Positions 53,001 through 57,964 of a stretch of DNA of 64,000 bases are shown here, in pieces. The stretch's first letter is position 1; every line of letters begins with the position of its first letter. The stretch is from assembly GCF_902728235.1 (NCBI RefSeq), contig NZ_CACVBO010000001.1, positions 1,862,501 through 1,926,500 of the forward strand, written 5' to 3'. This DNA comes from Lentimonas sp. CC4. GTDB taxonomy: Bacteria; Verrucomicrobiota; Verrucomicrobiia; Opitutales; Coraliomargaritaceae. Below the pieces are notes generated by a model, which ran no database searches, had not been told where the DNA came from, and saw only the letters and a program-made list of their open reading frames with translations. The position numbers were made by a program, and so were the translations under genes.

Positions 53001-55056
53001 GGATCAGCGTCGTGAGGCGACCATCACAATCGTGGTCGTAGATGCATTGCCGACGCAGCCAAACGCACTGGACGACAATTTCCATGTCGAAAAGAATGCG
53101 CCTGCTGTTTCGCTCGATGTGCTGCTGAACGACATCCCGCTTCCAGATGCTGCATGGCAATGGTCGATTGATGCCGTCACCACGCCGAGCCAAGGTGGAG
53201 TCGCGGTGAACGATGCGGGCACTGCGATCACTTACACGCCTGCTGAGGGGTTCTATGGTGTTGATAGCTTCGACTATACGATCAGTGATAGCTTCGGTGA
53301 GACATCGACAGCTACGGTTACGGTCGCAGTCGGCAATCAACTGACTGAGGCAGATGTGTATGTTGTGCTTGAAAATAGCACTGCCAATGACTTCCCAGTC
53401 TTGGTGAATGATGACATCCTCGCTCGTTTCCCCGCCGATTACACAATCGATGCGGTGAGCGTTCCAGATCAAGGTGGTGCCGTCGTGATCGATGGTGATG
53501 GACCAAACAATCAATTGCTCTACGCGCCATTGGCCGACTTCGTCGGTGTGGAAACTTTCACTTATACCGTGATTGATGATACCGGTGCGACTCTGACCGA
53601 GACCGTTACCGTAGAAGTGATCGCAGCAGATAGCGACCGCGGCTTCTCCGATTTCCGAGTCGAGATTACAGGTATCAACGATACGCCGCAACTGAGCGGT
53701 GTTGCCGATGGTGCTACAACCGATAAGTTGTCGGTCCAGCCGTTCCCGAATCTTTCGATTACTGACCTCGATGAGTGGGCCGGGAATCCTGCGAAGTGGG
53801 ATGGTGAGCAGCTCCAAAATATCACTGTCGAGTATAATGAAGCATACGGAACTTTGTTCACTCCGGGCATGACTCGCACGAGTGTGGGTGTCTACCAGAT
53901 GACTGGCACTCCGGCTGATGTCACAGCCGCACTGAATGCGATTGTCTTTACGCCATACGAGAACTTCATCGATTACATGGAATACCGTGCAGATAACAGC
54001 CTCGGTGATCTAGACTTCGACCTCGTGATTGACGATGGTTACACGAATGGTCGCGTCGATCACACGACGGTCGTGAATATTGAACCGATCAATGATGCTC
54101 CCACAGTGAGTGACTATTCCGATTGGGTGCTTCCGGTGAATTCGCCGACACGTGCACGTCAACTCGCTCCGTATTTTGCGGATGTGGATGACGATATTCC
54201 AACTGGTGAAATCATTTGGACTGTCACCAGCAACAATCAGTCGTTGTTTACTTCCATCACGGTGGATGCTACCCAGCAGCTGTTGGTCGTCGATTTCGCT
54301 ACGGATCAATTCGGTGTGGCCGATATCACAGTGAGGGGAACAGACCGAGGTCTCCTTTATGTTGAGACAACCTTCAATGTTATTATTCAAGGGCCACATA
54401 ATGTCAATGCGGCTGCTAGTGGGTCGGCGGCATTCGTGAGTAGCGGAGGATTCCTTGATTTACACCGCTATCGTCATTCTTTCCGCGTGACGAATAATGG
54501 ACCATTGCCTGCCGATGCGTTTATCGTCGACTTGGCGAACCTGAGTTCACCTCAAGGTATCCAGTTGAAGAGCGCTCAGCGTAGCACAAACGAGAAGGGA
54601 ACGCCGAATAACTATTCAGATGATTCGGTAACGACCACAAGCATTCAGACTATTAAGACATCTAGTGCCCCGAGATATTCGGTGAAGTTTAATGTGCCGC
54701 TGCTTGCCGGGGAATCGGTTGTAGTGCATTTCAACTATGAAGTCGGTGTCAGTGCGACGATTCGTCCTGCGGTTACTATTCGCTGGGCAACTGCTTCCGC
54801 CTCGCAAACCGGGGTCATGACAACTTCACACGATCCCGAGACGGGTGAGATCGAACTGACCTTTATCACTGAGGCTGGGCGTTTGTATGAATTACATTAT
54901 ACCTCAGATTTCATCACGTGGAATGTGTGGGCCGAGGCGATACCGGTCAGTCAATTCGATGCCGTTATTACGGTTACCGATGACGGACTGAATACTGAGA
55001 CGCATCCAGCCGATGAGGGTGCGCGCTTCTACCGCTTAGTGGATATTACACCGTAG
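41014..55056 (+). CDS. Giant secreted adhesin-like protein (4680 aa) of cadherin/VCBS/Big repeats with beta-helix and lamin-tail-like domains
   Basis: Signal peptide (WLLLSLALTQIASAA), then residues about 30-860 of cadherin-like repeats joined by VNDAP-type linkers. A right-handed beta-helix spans about 866-1222 and a lamin-tail-like domain (GRIMINEILPDPGTT) about 1228-1356. VCBS units follow, with inserted HGLxxGD modules. Eight Big/cadherin-type repeats of about 95 residues lie at about 2209-3009 (each with V-L-x-N-D, ...YTP..GF.GTE.F.YT...). A linker super-unit comes next, then six more repeats at about 3546-4209 and a second linker unit ending near 4365. The C-terminus (RLYELHYTSDFITWNVW ... 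ARFYRLVDITP) lacks PEP-CTERM, LPXTG or T9SS signals. It is probably a calcium-dependent surface or matrix protein; export beyond Sec is unknown. A terminator follows 24 nt after the stop. Confidence 0.85.
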   Translation: MKLTFNSFRWLLLSLALTQIASAAAPVLTGFNNLSGTEDSDVTFSFTLVDGAATISNLPAGDPTGYDRISVLNGSLDLNSEGQTLTSGESWIWTPPANVTGVVEAVSLQATNGDGDSVTRTLSVNLSDVNDAPTFTAGSAVTVLEDSGAYSATWATNISSGANTANPDVGQNVSFTITNISNSSAFSSVPAISPTGTLTFTPAADVNTSSAITMTVTLNDGVTASASLPTATLRINITPVNDTPSFTKGSTVTVNEDTAYTSPSPWATAISAGPADESGQALSFAVSVPVADQSSFSVQPAISSSGILTFTPSQDFNTGSPSDPILLTVSLSDNGSPVKTSSPQMVSVNITPVNDAPVFGGTIPTNKALTNVSIDIGNSPVVTVSPTTDLTLFSGLTPNDVDGDNITITVSVPTSADNLIDVFTPDDTSNPATGSVSSGNRVFSKSGTIAAVRTWFKGVKFKRDPLVTDRTSADISVTTSITDGNIPSPVTQSESFRLNFEPPVDITVIPGTVVEGDSIRPFSGLQVAGRAAATQTELTLSLADDTYASLNGTNSVVLSGTLTQINSALSNVEFSGKNVTSTQSVSVTVAVTGVDTITKTITVTAINFPPTITSVPTVAERVNDDSTVKPLAPVSVQDPEDDTVTLTLRLLGNTLGSFGLEAGASGTITTVSSVGSITTYSINAADKGFLVFTPTPDVIPLGQSQTVQFEFFGTDPSGNTTTTFTIDILITAVAGAPSITSTDPAFGSSEPLKIDPVDPKPFASVSIIDEPGNIEVTITLDDEDKGVLTTLGGFTDNGGGVYSFTGTLANANAALLAMVFEPSSSSGLFAPNEPGRTDFTIEVLDESSNRDTEVIPIVLIGPPKNFLVVNSFDVAGAPILGSLRYAVENAASGDTITIALETYPATIFLNRSLTINENVSIRGPGADLFIISGDKDRNGIVGAGDIQIFRVFADLKLQGLTLSGGYASEFGGAISIARQQPSFPAVNVEIRDCVIRDSVAARFGGAIDNFNCSLLIDRCSFVGNSTTSNGQGGGAISLYTNEDCVITNTTFAQNVQAGAQGFGGAALYVENTVPLNLFRVEIQHCTFSENTDAAAAATSLCAVTGNTLALVGNSIFADGAGHNLLIDGGAEIVSEGGNISDDDTTTLLVRSGSSQQIKLLSKDSDITSTDPGLGLLTQYTGGLYAYPLIGGGAAANLDAHESNEALDIRRVLRLASANVGALQQDGTLGRIMINEILPDPGTTLGKLKDFIELYVPRDAGAVNLDGYSLVVDGTLLFEFSSVSINPGLGHIVKRGTTIASVPTTEESGLDLLKFGTVELHDETGNTVISESYVADFWDPSAVATPLILAAGESITLAPQFFGHAYVPHALVKTAGYRDGVDMNKTGGSVSSEYKDSDGSPIDGSNGAPIGNPDEYSLFEGQVILLDVLANDFDPDGDLLTVTDANITNNGTGLTMTSVGTGIELTVGSSFDSMSVGSKRDLVFTYKPQDDYSPVNLSLNPATVSISVIGRNDSPVAVLDTYTTGESQYLEMYADGAESLLINDTDADTDDNSSTLNVAGVVTPIPIDSYSANGTSGNVDANITGHGLNAGDVIKIYDLGSQYSGLQTVVSVINANTVELDVTYDSNAVPDDHWHLVQRAASVSAYSESVSGLLRATLPSHGLSTGDFITITGASTNSYDGSHAVTVVDANTVDLNVDYVDASGSLGQWTLDGAFDRSVITDSTMSAYGAEVKFFLRQIRAETFVGYDPDASPILNALALTESVTDRFFYAIEDSHGGVSVSEVRITVNGENDDPILKDDPGELESLKSFSVVTDYRDSAGEAVATLAAHGLESGDAIIIQGYLGDASYNAMHTVTVIDQNTVNLNIPFVDALLPAGEWRPVDQVKDFLADARVVYAVVGSVPNTVNTRIENSEGVGLVMIDTPSTTQEQSITISGLVLLENDKDPDTSDEPSIVPTLPSATSRLGASLTLQGANITYDPSDSSVLQNLPRSGAIVDSFEVTVTDGTVSANTTVAVVVFGDNDMPVASDESYSFTENDLSKVNGGMLGDGTISIDVTNQGLVRNAADDDQTQSGLLFAVPSASQTLSDSSTAAIDYATRTGEITGFAAVAGQGGLTQVTSPGHGLSSGDSVFIRAVPGFYGNFIVTVENDNQFTINQAHDVSYNSLIGLWFYHQGTLFIDSVVDFDSLSDGETLEYTYDYSTTDGSLLFATNDLFLVNTDSGTHTLDVLANDLNFNALQSDFLIIGVEQPSESGIVDITEDGLALEYSPSAGFVGTEVIVYTIQDSYGNIDRANALVRVTTEAINGRIFAKSDVFSVSKGAISAVELDVLANDVVLPSNAADEGLQITSIDNTGVDGALSFDGNVIFYVPNSVSTKTAETFSYTVSGGGSVSEEVGVTLNIVDNTLSLIGDVFHIPTDSGPVSLDVLSNDVILPDSADALTIQILDDDSTKGTAEILPGGGAIQYTPKAGFIGRDTLTYNVIDANGATGISEVTINVGYLVSNPDFYSLPANKTVVFDVLANDVLIPGDATGLTLNGVRAADSPAGSFVSTMTFGTAPETLDVEVTSEHKLEVTSTASWSGELSFEYKVQAGLESFTELVTISATSAPIRASGDLFEVLAGSTEVSLDVVDNDYAVDEVAVGTPAKVPTIISVTSPDRGGSATIDSSNNVILYTPSVGFTGVETFDYTISNGVSINVARSTVSVSEGKLFANNDGYQIFFGSVDNELRVLSNDLLLPNNNGALEIVSIDTMPAANGTVALSPDGASIVYNPPSTLPSSAVTFGYEISDGSSRRARATVTLNVSNRSNTLSSETNNDYFRVSRNASSILLPILSNDNVKPASAGGWVITSIDSQGTSVVSAEGGQAVVTADGIIYTAPIDFSGTESFTYTVSDSLGGTGDGMVTVRVGDLRLVDDIFTLSNEAVPVSLDVLANDGIFKNSAVADAFIESINAASVSSGTGLVSIGPDDDTLTYTPDGSSTGQVILTYTVDDATGNEETANVVINLVDSVSDRDEATLTITITGVNDAPVLGGTEDDEITDKESTFPFDTVTLSDVDEDGNQQQTVTISFDASHGELYSSDILLVTPGGVYQIMGTPSQVVAALRLIEFRPFENLIPLLNPGYFDSVFTLSIDDGDLVTPIVDLTTIRVFAVNDAPNTSPDVSSDVANDAYGTFENQAIRLLVDETLYAQPLFNFGDLAPKWQEFDAMGEPVTLLPVLRTPHLLDNDFDVDVDNDTDPLDGGLVDSVPTLEIINIHETATRVDQITAISALGATVKLDIRAVRAESSIVYDPRSSAILDALSAGETIVDTFYYTVVDQHDAEDQVLVSITVTGVNDVPTANNDGGYETGEDNSIPLLSVDILLNDTDPDQDTSNPDDAPIIVDDFPKTSNLGANLTFDGTAITYDPTGVSVFESLARNEFIDDFITYTISDENGGTSQATISLEVEGFNDRPIASDDLLEILENDTQSRVRGTGLISNDIEIDIDGSVPDDDHWIIPQREVTTLLGAALDIETDGSYSYDANSRLIDSLIEDELAVEIFPYIVIDNFRTSSAPDTYKVITDSTDVVLPVLSNDDVAGSVPVAVGGYTADSGDTDRVIIESANHELRDGLLVKIQSYVGSATYNGVFPITVIDRDHFSIPTAYVDDPAATRGTWRPWFNITAVDVTDQEGVVTISSDAQSILYTPKAGFYGTETFEYTIEDGVGGQDVTLVTLTVLQHALNTVLSASDDRFQIGSGESAVEIDVLANDNTLPLVGSALTVTSVVTPGSAGGALSIINGGKSLRYSPASPSFAGTEIFTYTVSGGGSTEAQASITIDVLDRVDYLDGSDDAFFVVQDSSNNLLDVAANDASLPSFPVSFEVDSVTTPSAGGSASVIAGKVSYSPAASYVGTETFDYTIRDASGGYTVKTVTVEVVPTGSDFYALNDHYIVLLGSVEHSLPVLSNDGATGSNSANLSIENLGLDLEAPGNVDRVSFTDTTVLYTPPTSLGTEIFNYEITDGTDQRREATITIVVVDALPTQPNALDDNFHVEKNAPAVSLDVLLNDIPLPDAAWQWSIDAVTTPSQGGVAVNDAGTAITYTPAEGFYGVDSFDYTISDSFGETSTATVTVAVGNQLTEADVYVVLENSTANDFPVLVNDDILARFPADYTIDAVSVPDQGGAVVIDGDGPNNQLLYAPLADFVGVETFTYTVIDDTGATLTETVTVEVIAADSDRGFSDFRVEITGINDTPQLSGVADGATTDKLSVQPFPNLSITDLDEWAGNPAKWDGEQLQNITVEYNEAYGTLFTPGMTRTSVGVYQMTGTPADVTAALNAIVFTPYENFIDYMEYRADNSLGDLDFDLVIDDGYTNGRVDHTTVVNIEPINDAPTVSDYSDWVLPVNSPTRARQLAPYFADVDDDIPTGEIIWTVTSNNQSLFTSITVDATQQLLVVDFATDQFGVADITVRGTDRGLLYVETTFNVIIQGPHNVNAAASGSAAFVSSGGFLDLHRYRHSFRVTNNGPLPADAFIVDLANLSSPQGIQLKSAQRSTNEKGTPNNYSDDSVTTTSIQTIKTSSAPRYSVKFNVPLLAGESVVVHFNYEVGVSATIRPAVTIRWATASASQTGVMTTSHDPETGEIELTFITEAGRLYELHYTSDFITWNVWAEAIPVSQFDAVITVTDDGLNTETHPADEGARFYRLVDITP
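43610..44690 (+). other. Right-handed beta-helix region inside the 4680-aa protein
   Basis: Starts SLRYAVENAASGDTITIAL, as polymorphic-outer-membrane-type helices do, then has strand repeats NVEIRDCVIRDSVAARFGGA, CSLLIDRCSFVGNSTTSNG, CVITNTTFAQNVQAG and IQHCTFSENT. It ends with the choice-of-anchor-Q-like closure PLIGGGAAANLDAHE ... LASANVGALQ. Such helices bind or cut polysaccharides in other proteins, but no catalytic residues can be assigned. Confidence 0.75.
44695..45090 (+). other. Lamin-tail-like (LTD) domain inside the 4680-aa protein
   Basis: RIMINEILPDPGTTLGKLKD, FIELYVPRDAGAVNLDGYSL and the later strand pattern (LLFEFSSVSINPGLGHIVKR) match the bacterial LTD Ig-like fold, known in secreted nucleases and adhesins. 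Confidence 0.75.
45713..46150 (+). repeat. HGLxxGD modules A and B in the 4680-aa protein
   Basis: Module A (about 45713-45917) contains NITGHGLNAGDVIKIYDLGS and ends VPDDHWHL. Module B (about 45940-46150) contains LPSHGLSTGDFITITGAS and ends LGQWTLDG. Both interrupt one VCBS unit, between its ND-x-D-A-D segment and its YDPDASPIL segment. Confidence 0.7.
46435..46660 (+). repeat. HGLxxGD module C in the 4680-aa protein
   Basis: Contains LAAHGLESGDAIIIQGYLGD, then TVTVIDQNTVNLNIPFVDA, and ends AGEWRPVD. It has the same pattern and length as modules A and B. Confidence 0.7.
47315..47535 (+). repeat. HGLxxGD module D in the 4680-aa protein
   Basis: Contains SPGHGLSSGDSVFIRAVPGF, then IVTVENDNQFTINQAHD, and ends IGLWFYHQG. 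It sits inside another VCBS-like unit just before the first tandem Big-repeat block. Confidence 0.65.
47640..50040 (+). repeat. First block of about eight tandem Big/cadherin-like repeats (about 95 aa each)
   Basis: Recurrent phrases: LDVLANDLNF, LDVLANDVVLP, LDVLSNDVILP, FDVLANDVLIP, LDVVDNDYAV, LRVLSNDLLLP, LPILSNDNVKP, LDVLANDGIF, each followed after about 50 residues by a Y-T/S/N-P strand and a tyrosine-corner strand such as ETFDYTIS. The copies are clearly diverged at DNA level, so this is an old expansion. Confidence 0.8.
51650..53640 (+). repeat. Second block of about six tandem Big/cadherin-like repeats
   Basis: Units start LPVLSNDDV, IDVLANDNTLP, LDVAANDASLP, LPVLSNDGAT, LDVLLNDIPLP and FPVLVNDDIL and carry GTETFEYTIE, GTEIFTYTVS, GTETFDYTIR, GTEIFNYEIT, GVDSFDYTIS and GVETFTYTVI at matching places. 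The first unit is interrupted by HGLxxGD-like module E. Confidence 0.8.
51745..51975 (+). repeat. Diverged HGLxxGD-like module E in the 4680-aa protein
   Basis: Here the signature reads SANHELRDGLLVKIQSYVGS, followed by FPITVIDRDHFSIPTAYVDD and GTWRPW. It is recognisably the same module, with the HGL-x-x-GD motif changed to HEL-x-DG, and it interrupts a Big-type repeat rather than a VCBS unit. Confidence 0.6.
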
Positions 55057-55079
55057 AGCAGCTCTACGAGCTTTTATAC

Positions 55080-55114
55080 AAAGGAGCGAGCTGTGATGGC
55101 TCGCTCCTTTTTTT
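55080..55114 (+). terminator. Strong intrinsic terminator of the giant-protein operon
   Basis: A 12-bp perfect stem (55080-55091 with 55099-55110, aaaggagcgagc / gctcgctccttt) with a 7-nt loop and a T-run through 55114. It starts 24 nt after the stop of the 4680-residue gene, and its T-run touches the stop codon of the convergent permease gene. Confidence 0.93.
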
Positions 55115-56423
55115 AAGCAGATTTAGTGCGTGGGAAGGGGGCTTTGAGGGCAACGAAGAGTGAGGGGATTGTCGCAACGCAGACGAGAATAAAGAAATAG
55201 CGGTAGCCCATCATATCGGCGAGGTGACCGCTGATCATTTGTGTTGGCACTAGCACGAGATTCATCAGTGCAGTGCAATAGGCGTAGTGTGTCATGTGAT
55301 AGCGACCAGGGGAAATTTGCTGCATCATGTAGAGCATGTTCGCGACGAAGCCGAAGCTATAGCCGAACTTTTCGATCGTCACGAGTGTGGCAATCGTCGT
55401 GAGCGAAAGTGGTGCTTCAGGTGTTACCATCCAGCTCAGATACACATAGCAGAGGTTGGGCACATTCAGGCAGAGCGCCATAAAGAAGAGGCTACGCTTA
55501 AGCCCGAAGCGGGAAATGAATGCGCCGCCGATCATGCCTCCTGCGAGGCTGACGATCGTGCTGACAGTGCCATCGATCATGCTCTTTTGCATGAGGCTGA
55601 GACCCAGTCCGCCTTCTTCCAGAGAGGACTGCATGAAGAGCGGCGCTTCCAGTAATAATAAACCTTCAGCACTGCGGAAGAGGAAGACGAAGAGGAGCAT
55701 GCCCCAGATGTGTTCTTTTTTAAAGAAGGCTGCCAAGGTATCGAGAAACCCTCGTAAGACTGCGCTGGGGCTCTCGACTTTCGTCGCTGGCGAACCAGTA
55801 GGAAGTGCTAGTCTGTGCCAGGCGGCGAGTGCGATGAATGTCGCACCGCCAAAGAACCATGCGATGGACCATGCCGAGGCTGCGGTGTGTGCATCGCCTT
55901 CCTTTAGGCTTCCGGCGATCCATACGACTACGGCAGTCGAGAAAATGCGGCCGACATTCCAACCGACGCCTTGTAGGCCGATGTATTTGGCCTGATCTGA
56001 TTTCTCCAGTGTGGTGATATAGATGCCATCGACGCAGATGTCTTGCGTGGCGGAGGCGAAGGCCATCATCCACAGCACCGCGATGGTGATTTGAAAGTAG
56101 TTGTCAAAGGGCAGTGCCAGCGCAACTCCAGCACAGAGCGCAGCCATGAGCACTTCCATCAGCAGCACGAAGAATCGTTTGCTGCGGAACATATCGAGAA
56201 ACGCTGCCCACAGTGGCTTGAGCGACCACGCGATGCCGACGCTGGCAGTGGCGAGGGTGATCTGCCCGTCGCTGTGCCCCATATCTTTAAACATCGTGCC
56301 CGCTACCCAGATCACGAGGGCGAAGGGGATGCCTTCGGCAAAATAAGAGGAGCTGACCCACCCGAGCGGGTGCTTGAGGAGTTTTGGGGGCAGACGGAGC
56401 ATGGCTGTGTCTGAGTTCAACAC
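55113..56423 (-). CDS. MFS transporter, AmpG-like permease
   Basis: A 436-residue inner-membrane protein with about 12 transmembrane helices; the second Met (56402) is an alternative start. AmpG/SLC33-like features include SSYFAEGIPFALVIWVAGTM, IAWSLKPLWAAFLDMF at the helix 2-3 loop and FASATQDICVDGIYITTLE in helix 4. AmpG imports anhydro-muropeptides for cell-wall recycling. Here the substrate is uncertain because related MFS members carry other cargo. It is the last gene of a minus-strand run and convergent with the giant operon. Confidence 0.8.
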   Translation of the reverse strand: MLNSDTAMLRLPPKLLKHPLGWVSSSYFAEGIPFALVIWVAGTMFKDMGHSDGQITLATASVGIAWSLKPLWAAFLDMFRSKRFFVLLMEVLMAALCAGVALALPFDNYFQITIAVLWMMAFASATQDICVDGIYITTLEKSDQAKYIGLQGVGWNVGRIFSTAVVVWIAGSLKEGDAHTAASAWSIAWFFGGATFIALAAWHRLALPTGSPATKVESPSAVLRGFLDTLAAFFKKEHIWGMLLFVFLFRSAEGLLLLEAPLFMQSSLEEGGLGLSLMQKSMIDGTVSTIVSLAGGMIGGAFISRFGLKRSLFFMALCLNVPNLCYVYLSWMVTPEAPLSLTTIATLVTIEKFGYSFGFVANMLYMMQQISPGRYHMTHYAYCTALMNLVLVPTQMISGHLADMMGYRYFFILVCVATIPSLFVALKAPFPRTKSA

Positions 56424-56499
56424 GATACTCGCTCGCGACCAAGTTCACATAGCTCTGAGTTTTTACTCGAAGTGGGTTCGTATGTGCACTGATGGCGGA

Positions 56500-57396
56500 T
56501 TACTCTGGAGCTAATTCGAGGAGCGCTTCCAATGTGGCGATCAGGCGTGCTCGTAGTGGCTTACCTGCTTCAGTGAGCGCGCGTTGTTCGCGTTGGTATT
56601 CTTCGCGGCCTGACTCGGTTTCGATATAGATGGCTTCGAATCCGAGTGCGCTGCAATCGTAGGGGCTGGCGCGCATATCGATCTCGCGGCAACGGATCGC
56701 GTATTGAAAGGTGTCCCACAGTAGATTTGATCCGACCCAAGGCATCGCTTTGGCGGTCCACTTATACAGATCCATATTGGTGTGTAGGCAACCCGGTTGT
56801 TCGTTCTGCATGCGCTCGTCCTGCGTGGGGTTGAGCTTGTTGAAGGGCTTCGCTGTCTCAGTGAAGAAGCGGAACGCATCGAAATGGCTACAGCAGGTCG
56901 GTTGGCGCTCAACGATGGTGTCGATCTCTGCTTGAGAGAGGCGCATGGGCAGCTTCCCTTCGTGACGCGGGCGACCTTCGGGGCCGCCTTGATAGACCAT
57001 TGCCCATTCGTGCATGCCGTAGCAGCTGAACTGCGCGGGCTTGCGTTGAATCGATCGGCAGAGGTCGAGTTGCCACTGCAGGCGCTTGCGCGCTTTCGCG
57101 TCGAGTTTCGAGGGGTCAAGGGAGAGTGTGTTGCCCATGCGGGTGTAGTATTTCTCGCTGTATCCTTCGATGTCTTCGGGCGCTTCAAATGTAACGCCGA
57201 GCCCTGGGTGCCAGCCTTCTAGGAGTGCGGGTGCGAAGCGAAAATAGATAAAAATGAAATCATAGCTCGGGTGCATTGTGCCTGACGCACGGCGCGAGCG
57301 GTAGGGGAGCGTCCATTGCTGCGCTTTCTTTAAGTGAGCCTGTGCGGTGGGCTGCCATGTGGCATAGGGCAGTGCAGGTTGTTCGGTTTCTGGCAT
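56500..57396 (-). CDS. Conserved HEWAMVY-family protein (annotated in Actinobacteria as 3-methyladenine DNA glycosylase)
   Basis: A 298-residue protein from the ATG at 57396, chosen because it directly follows the DUF983 stop at 57402; an upstream in-frame start would overlap that gene. Strong motifs are FIYFRFAPALLEGWHPGLGV, CYGMHEWAMVYQGGPEGRPR, CSHFDAFRFFTETAKPFN, EQPGCLHTNMDLYKWTAKAM and IDMRASPYDCSALGFEAIYI. I recall the same motifs in actinobacterial proteins labelled 3-methyladenine DNA glycosylase. I know of no experimental support and see no HhH-GPD or AlkA fold here. The many conserved His, Cys and Asp residues suggest a metal-dependent enzyme. Confidence 0.6.
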   Translation of the reverse strand: MPETEQPALPYATWQPTAQAHLKKAQQWTLPYRSRRASGTMHPSYDFIFIYFRFAPALLEGWHPGLGVTFEAPEDIEGYSEKYYTRMGNTLSLDPSKLDAKARKRLQWQLDLCRSIQRKPAQFSCYGMHEWAMVYQGGPEGRPRHEGKLPMRLSQAEIDTIVERQPTCCSHFDAFRFFTETAKPFNKLNPTQDERMQNEQPGCLHTNMDLYKWTAKAMPWVGSNLLWDTFQYAIRCREIDMRASPYDCSALGFEAIYIETESGREEYQREQRALTEAGKPLRARLIATLEALLELAPE

Positions 57397-57401
57397 CGGA
57401 G

Positions 57402-57794
57402 CTAGTTCGATTCGTCGGTTGGCTGGCTGTTGGCTGGCAGTTCGTGCGGGAACATGGTGTAGTAGCTCATGATGACCCAGCTGAGCATCAACGGGTAGAG
57501 TAGGGTCGTCAGGAGCACCGAGCCGACGATACCGATGATCACGCCTGTCCACATCGCGATGATGTCTTGCACGACTAAGATGCAGATTGGGATGATCACG
57601 ACGATGATCGCTAGCACATAGCCGATCGATGTGGTGCCGAAGTAAAACCCAGAGTCTTCTTTCTCGAGTGGCATCTCACAATCCGAGCAGTGCTTGTTGA
57701 GCCGAAACCAGTGCTTAAACATGCCGAAGGCACCGCAATTTGGGCAACGCCCCGTCAGGCTGCGTGTGATGATTTCTCCTCGTTCAACTTTCAT
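57402..57794 (-). CDS. DUF983 zinc-ribbon membrane protein
   Basis: A 130-residue protein from the ATG at 57794; a longer in-frame start at 57887 adds residues unlike the family. An N-terminal zinc ribbon CPNCGAFGMF ... CSDCEMPLEKEDSGFYFG is followed by two transmembrane helices (IGYVLAIIVVIIPICILVV and VIIGIVGSVLLTTLLYPLML). This matches DUF983, of unknown function and often found near respiratory or cofactor genes. The HEWAMVY-family gene follows 5 bp downstream on the same strand. Upstream is a 170-bp region shared with the divergent helicase gene. Confidence 0.82.
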   Translation of the reverse strand: MKVERGEIITRSLTGRCPNCGAFGMFKHWFRLNKHCSDCEMPLEKEDSGFYFGTTSIGYVLAIIVVIIPICILVVQDIIAMWTGVIIGIVGSVLLTTLLYPLMLSWVIMSYYTMFPHELPANSQPTDESN

Positions 57795-57964
57795 ACGTAG
57801 AGGCAGACGCAATAGGAATCGAGCGGGGCTGACAAGCGTGCATCCTAGAGAACCTGGCCAGCTTTTACGCGATTCATGGCTCGTCATTTGCCTCGGAGTG
57901 CGCAGAGTGCCTCTTATTCATGGTTCCGCAGAGATGATTTCGCGAGCCGACAGCAGACAAAACG

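Noticed and set aside
47640-53640. Periodic repeats considered as a CRISPR array or DNA satellite
   Set aside because: The periodicity is at protein level (about 95 residues) with diverged DNA. There are no short identical repeats with unique spacers, and no cas genes.
52960-53817. Long antisense open frame (285 codons) inside the 4680-residue gene, and similar ones at 41889-42548 and 50980-51318
   Set aside because: They lie opposite repetitive coding sequence, have odd residue composition (many His, Arg, Ile or Ser) and no domains. They are shadows produced by repeat codon bias.
54400-55056. Possible PEP-CTERM, LPXTG or T9SS sorting signal at the end of the 4680-residue protein
   Set aside because: The tail has no PEP motif with a following transmembrane helix and Arg cluster, no LPXTG and no recognisable T9SS type A/B domain. 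The same applies to the other operon proteins.
56500-57552. Longer version of the HEWAMVY-family protein beginning at 57552
   Set aside because: The added N-terminus is antisense-like low-complexity sequence overlapping the DUF983 gene.
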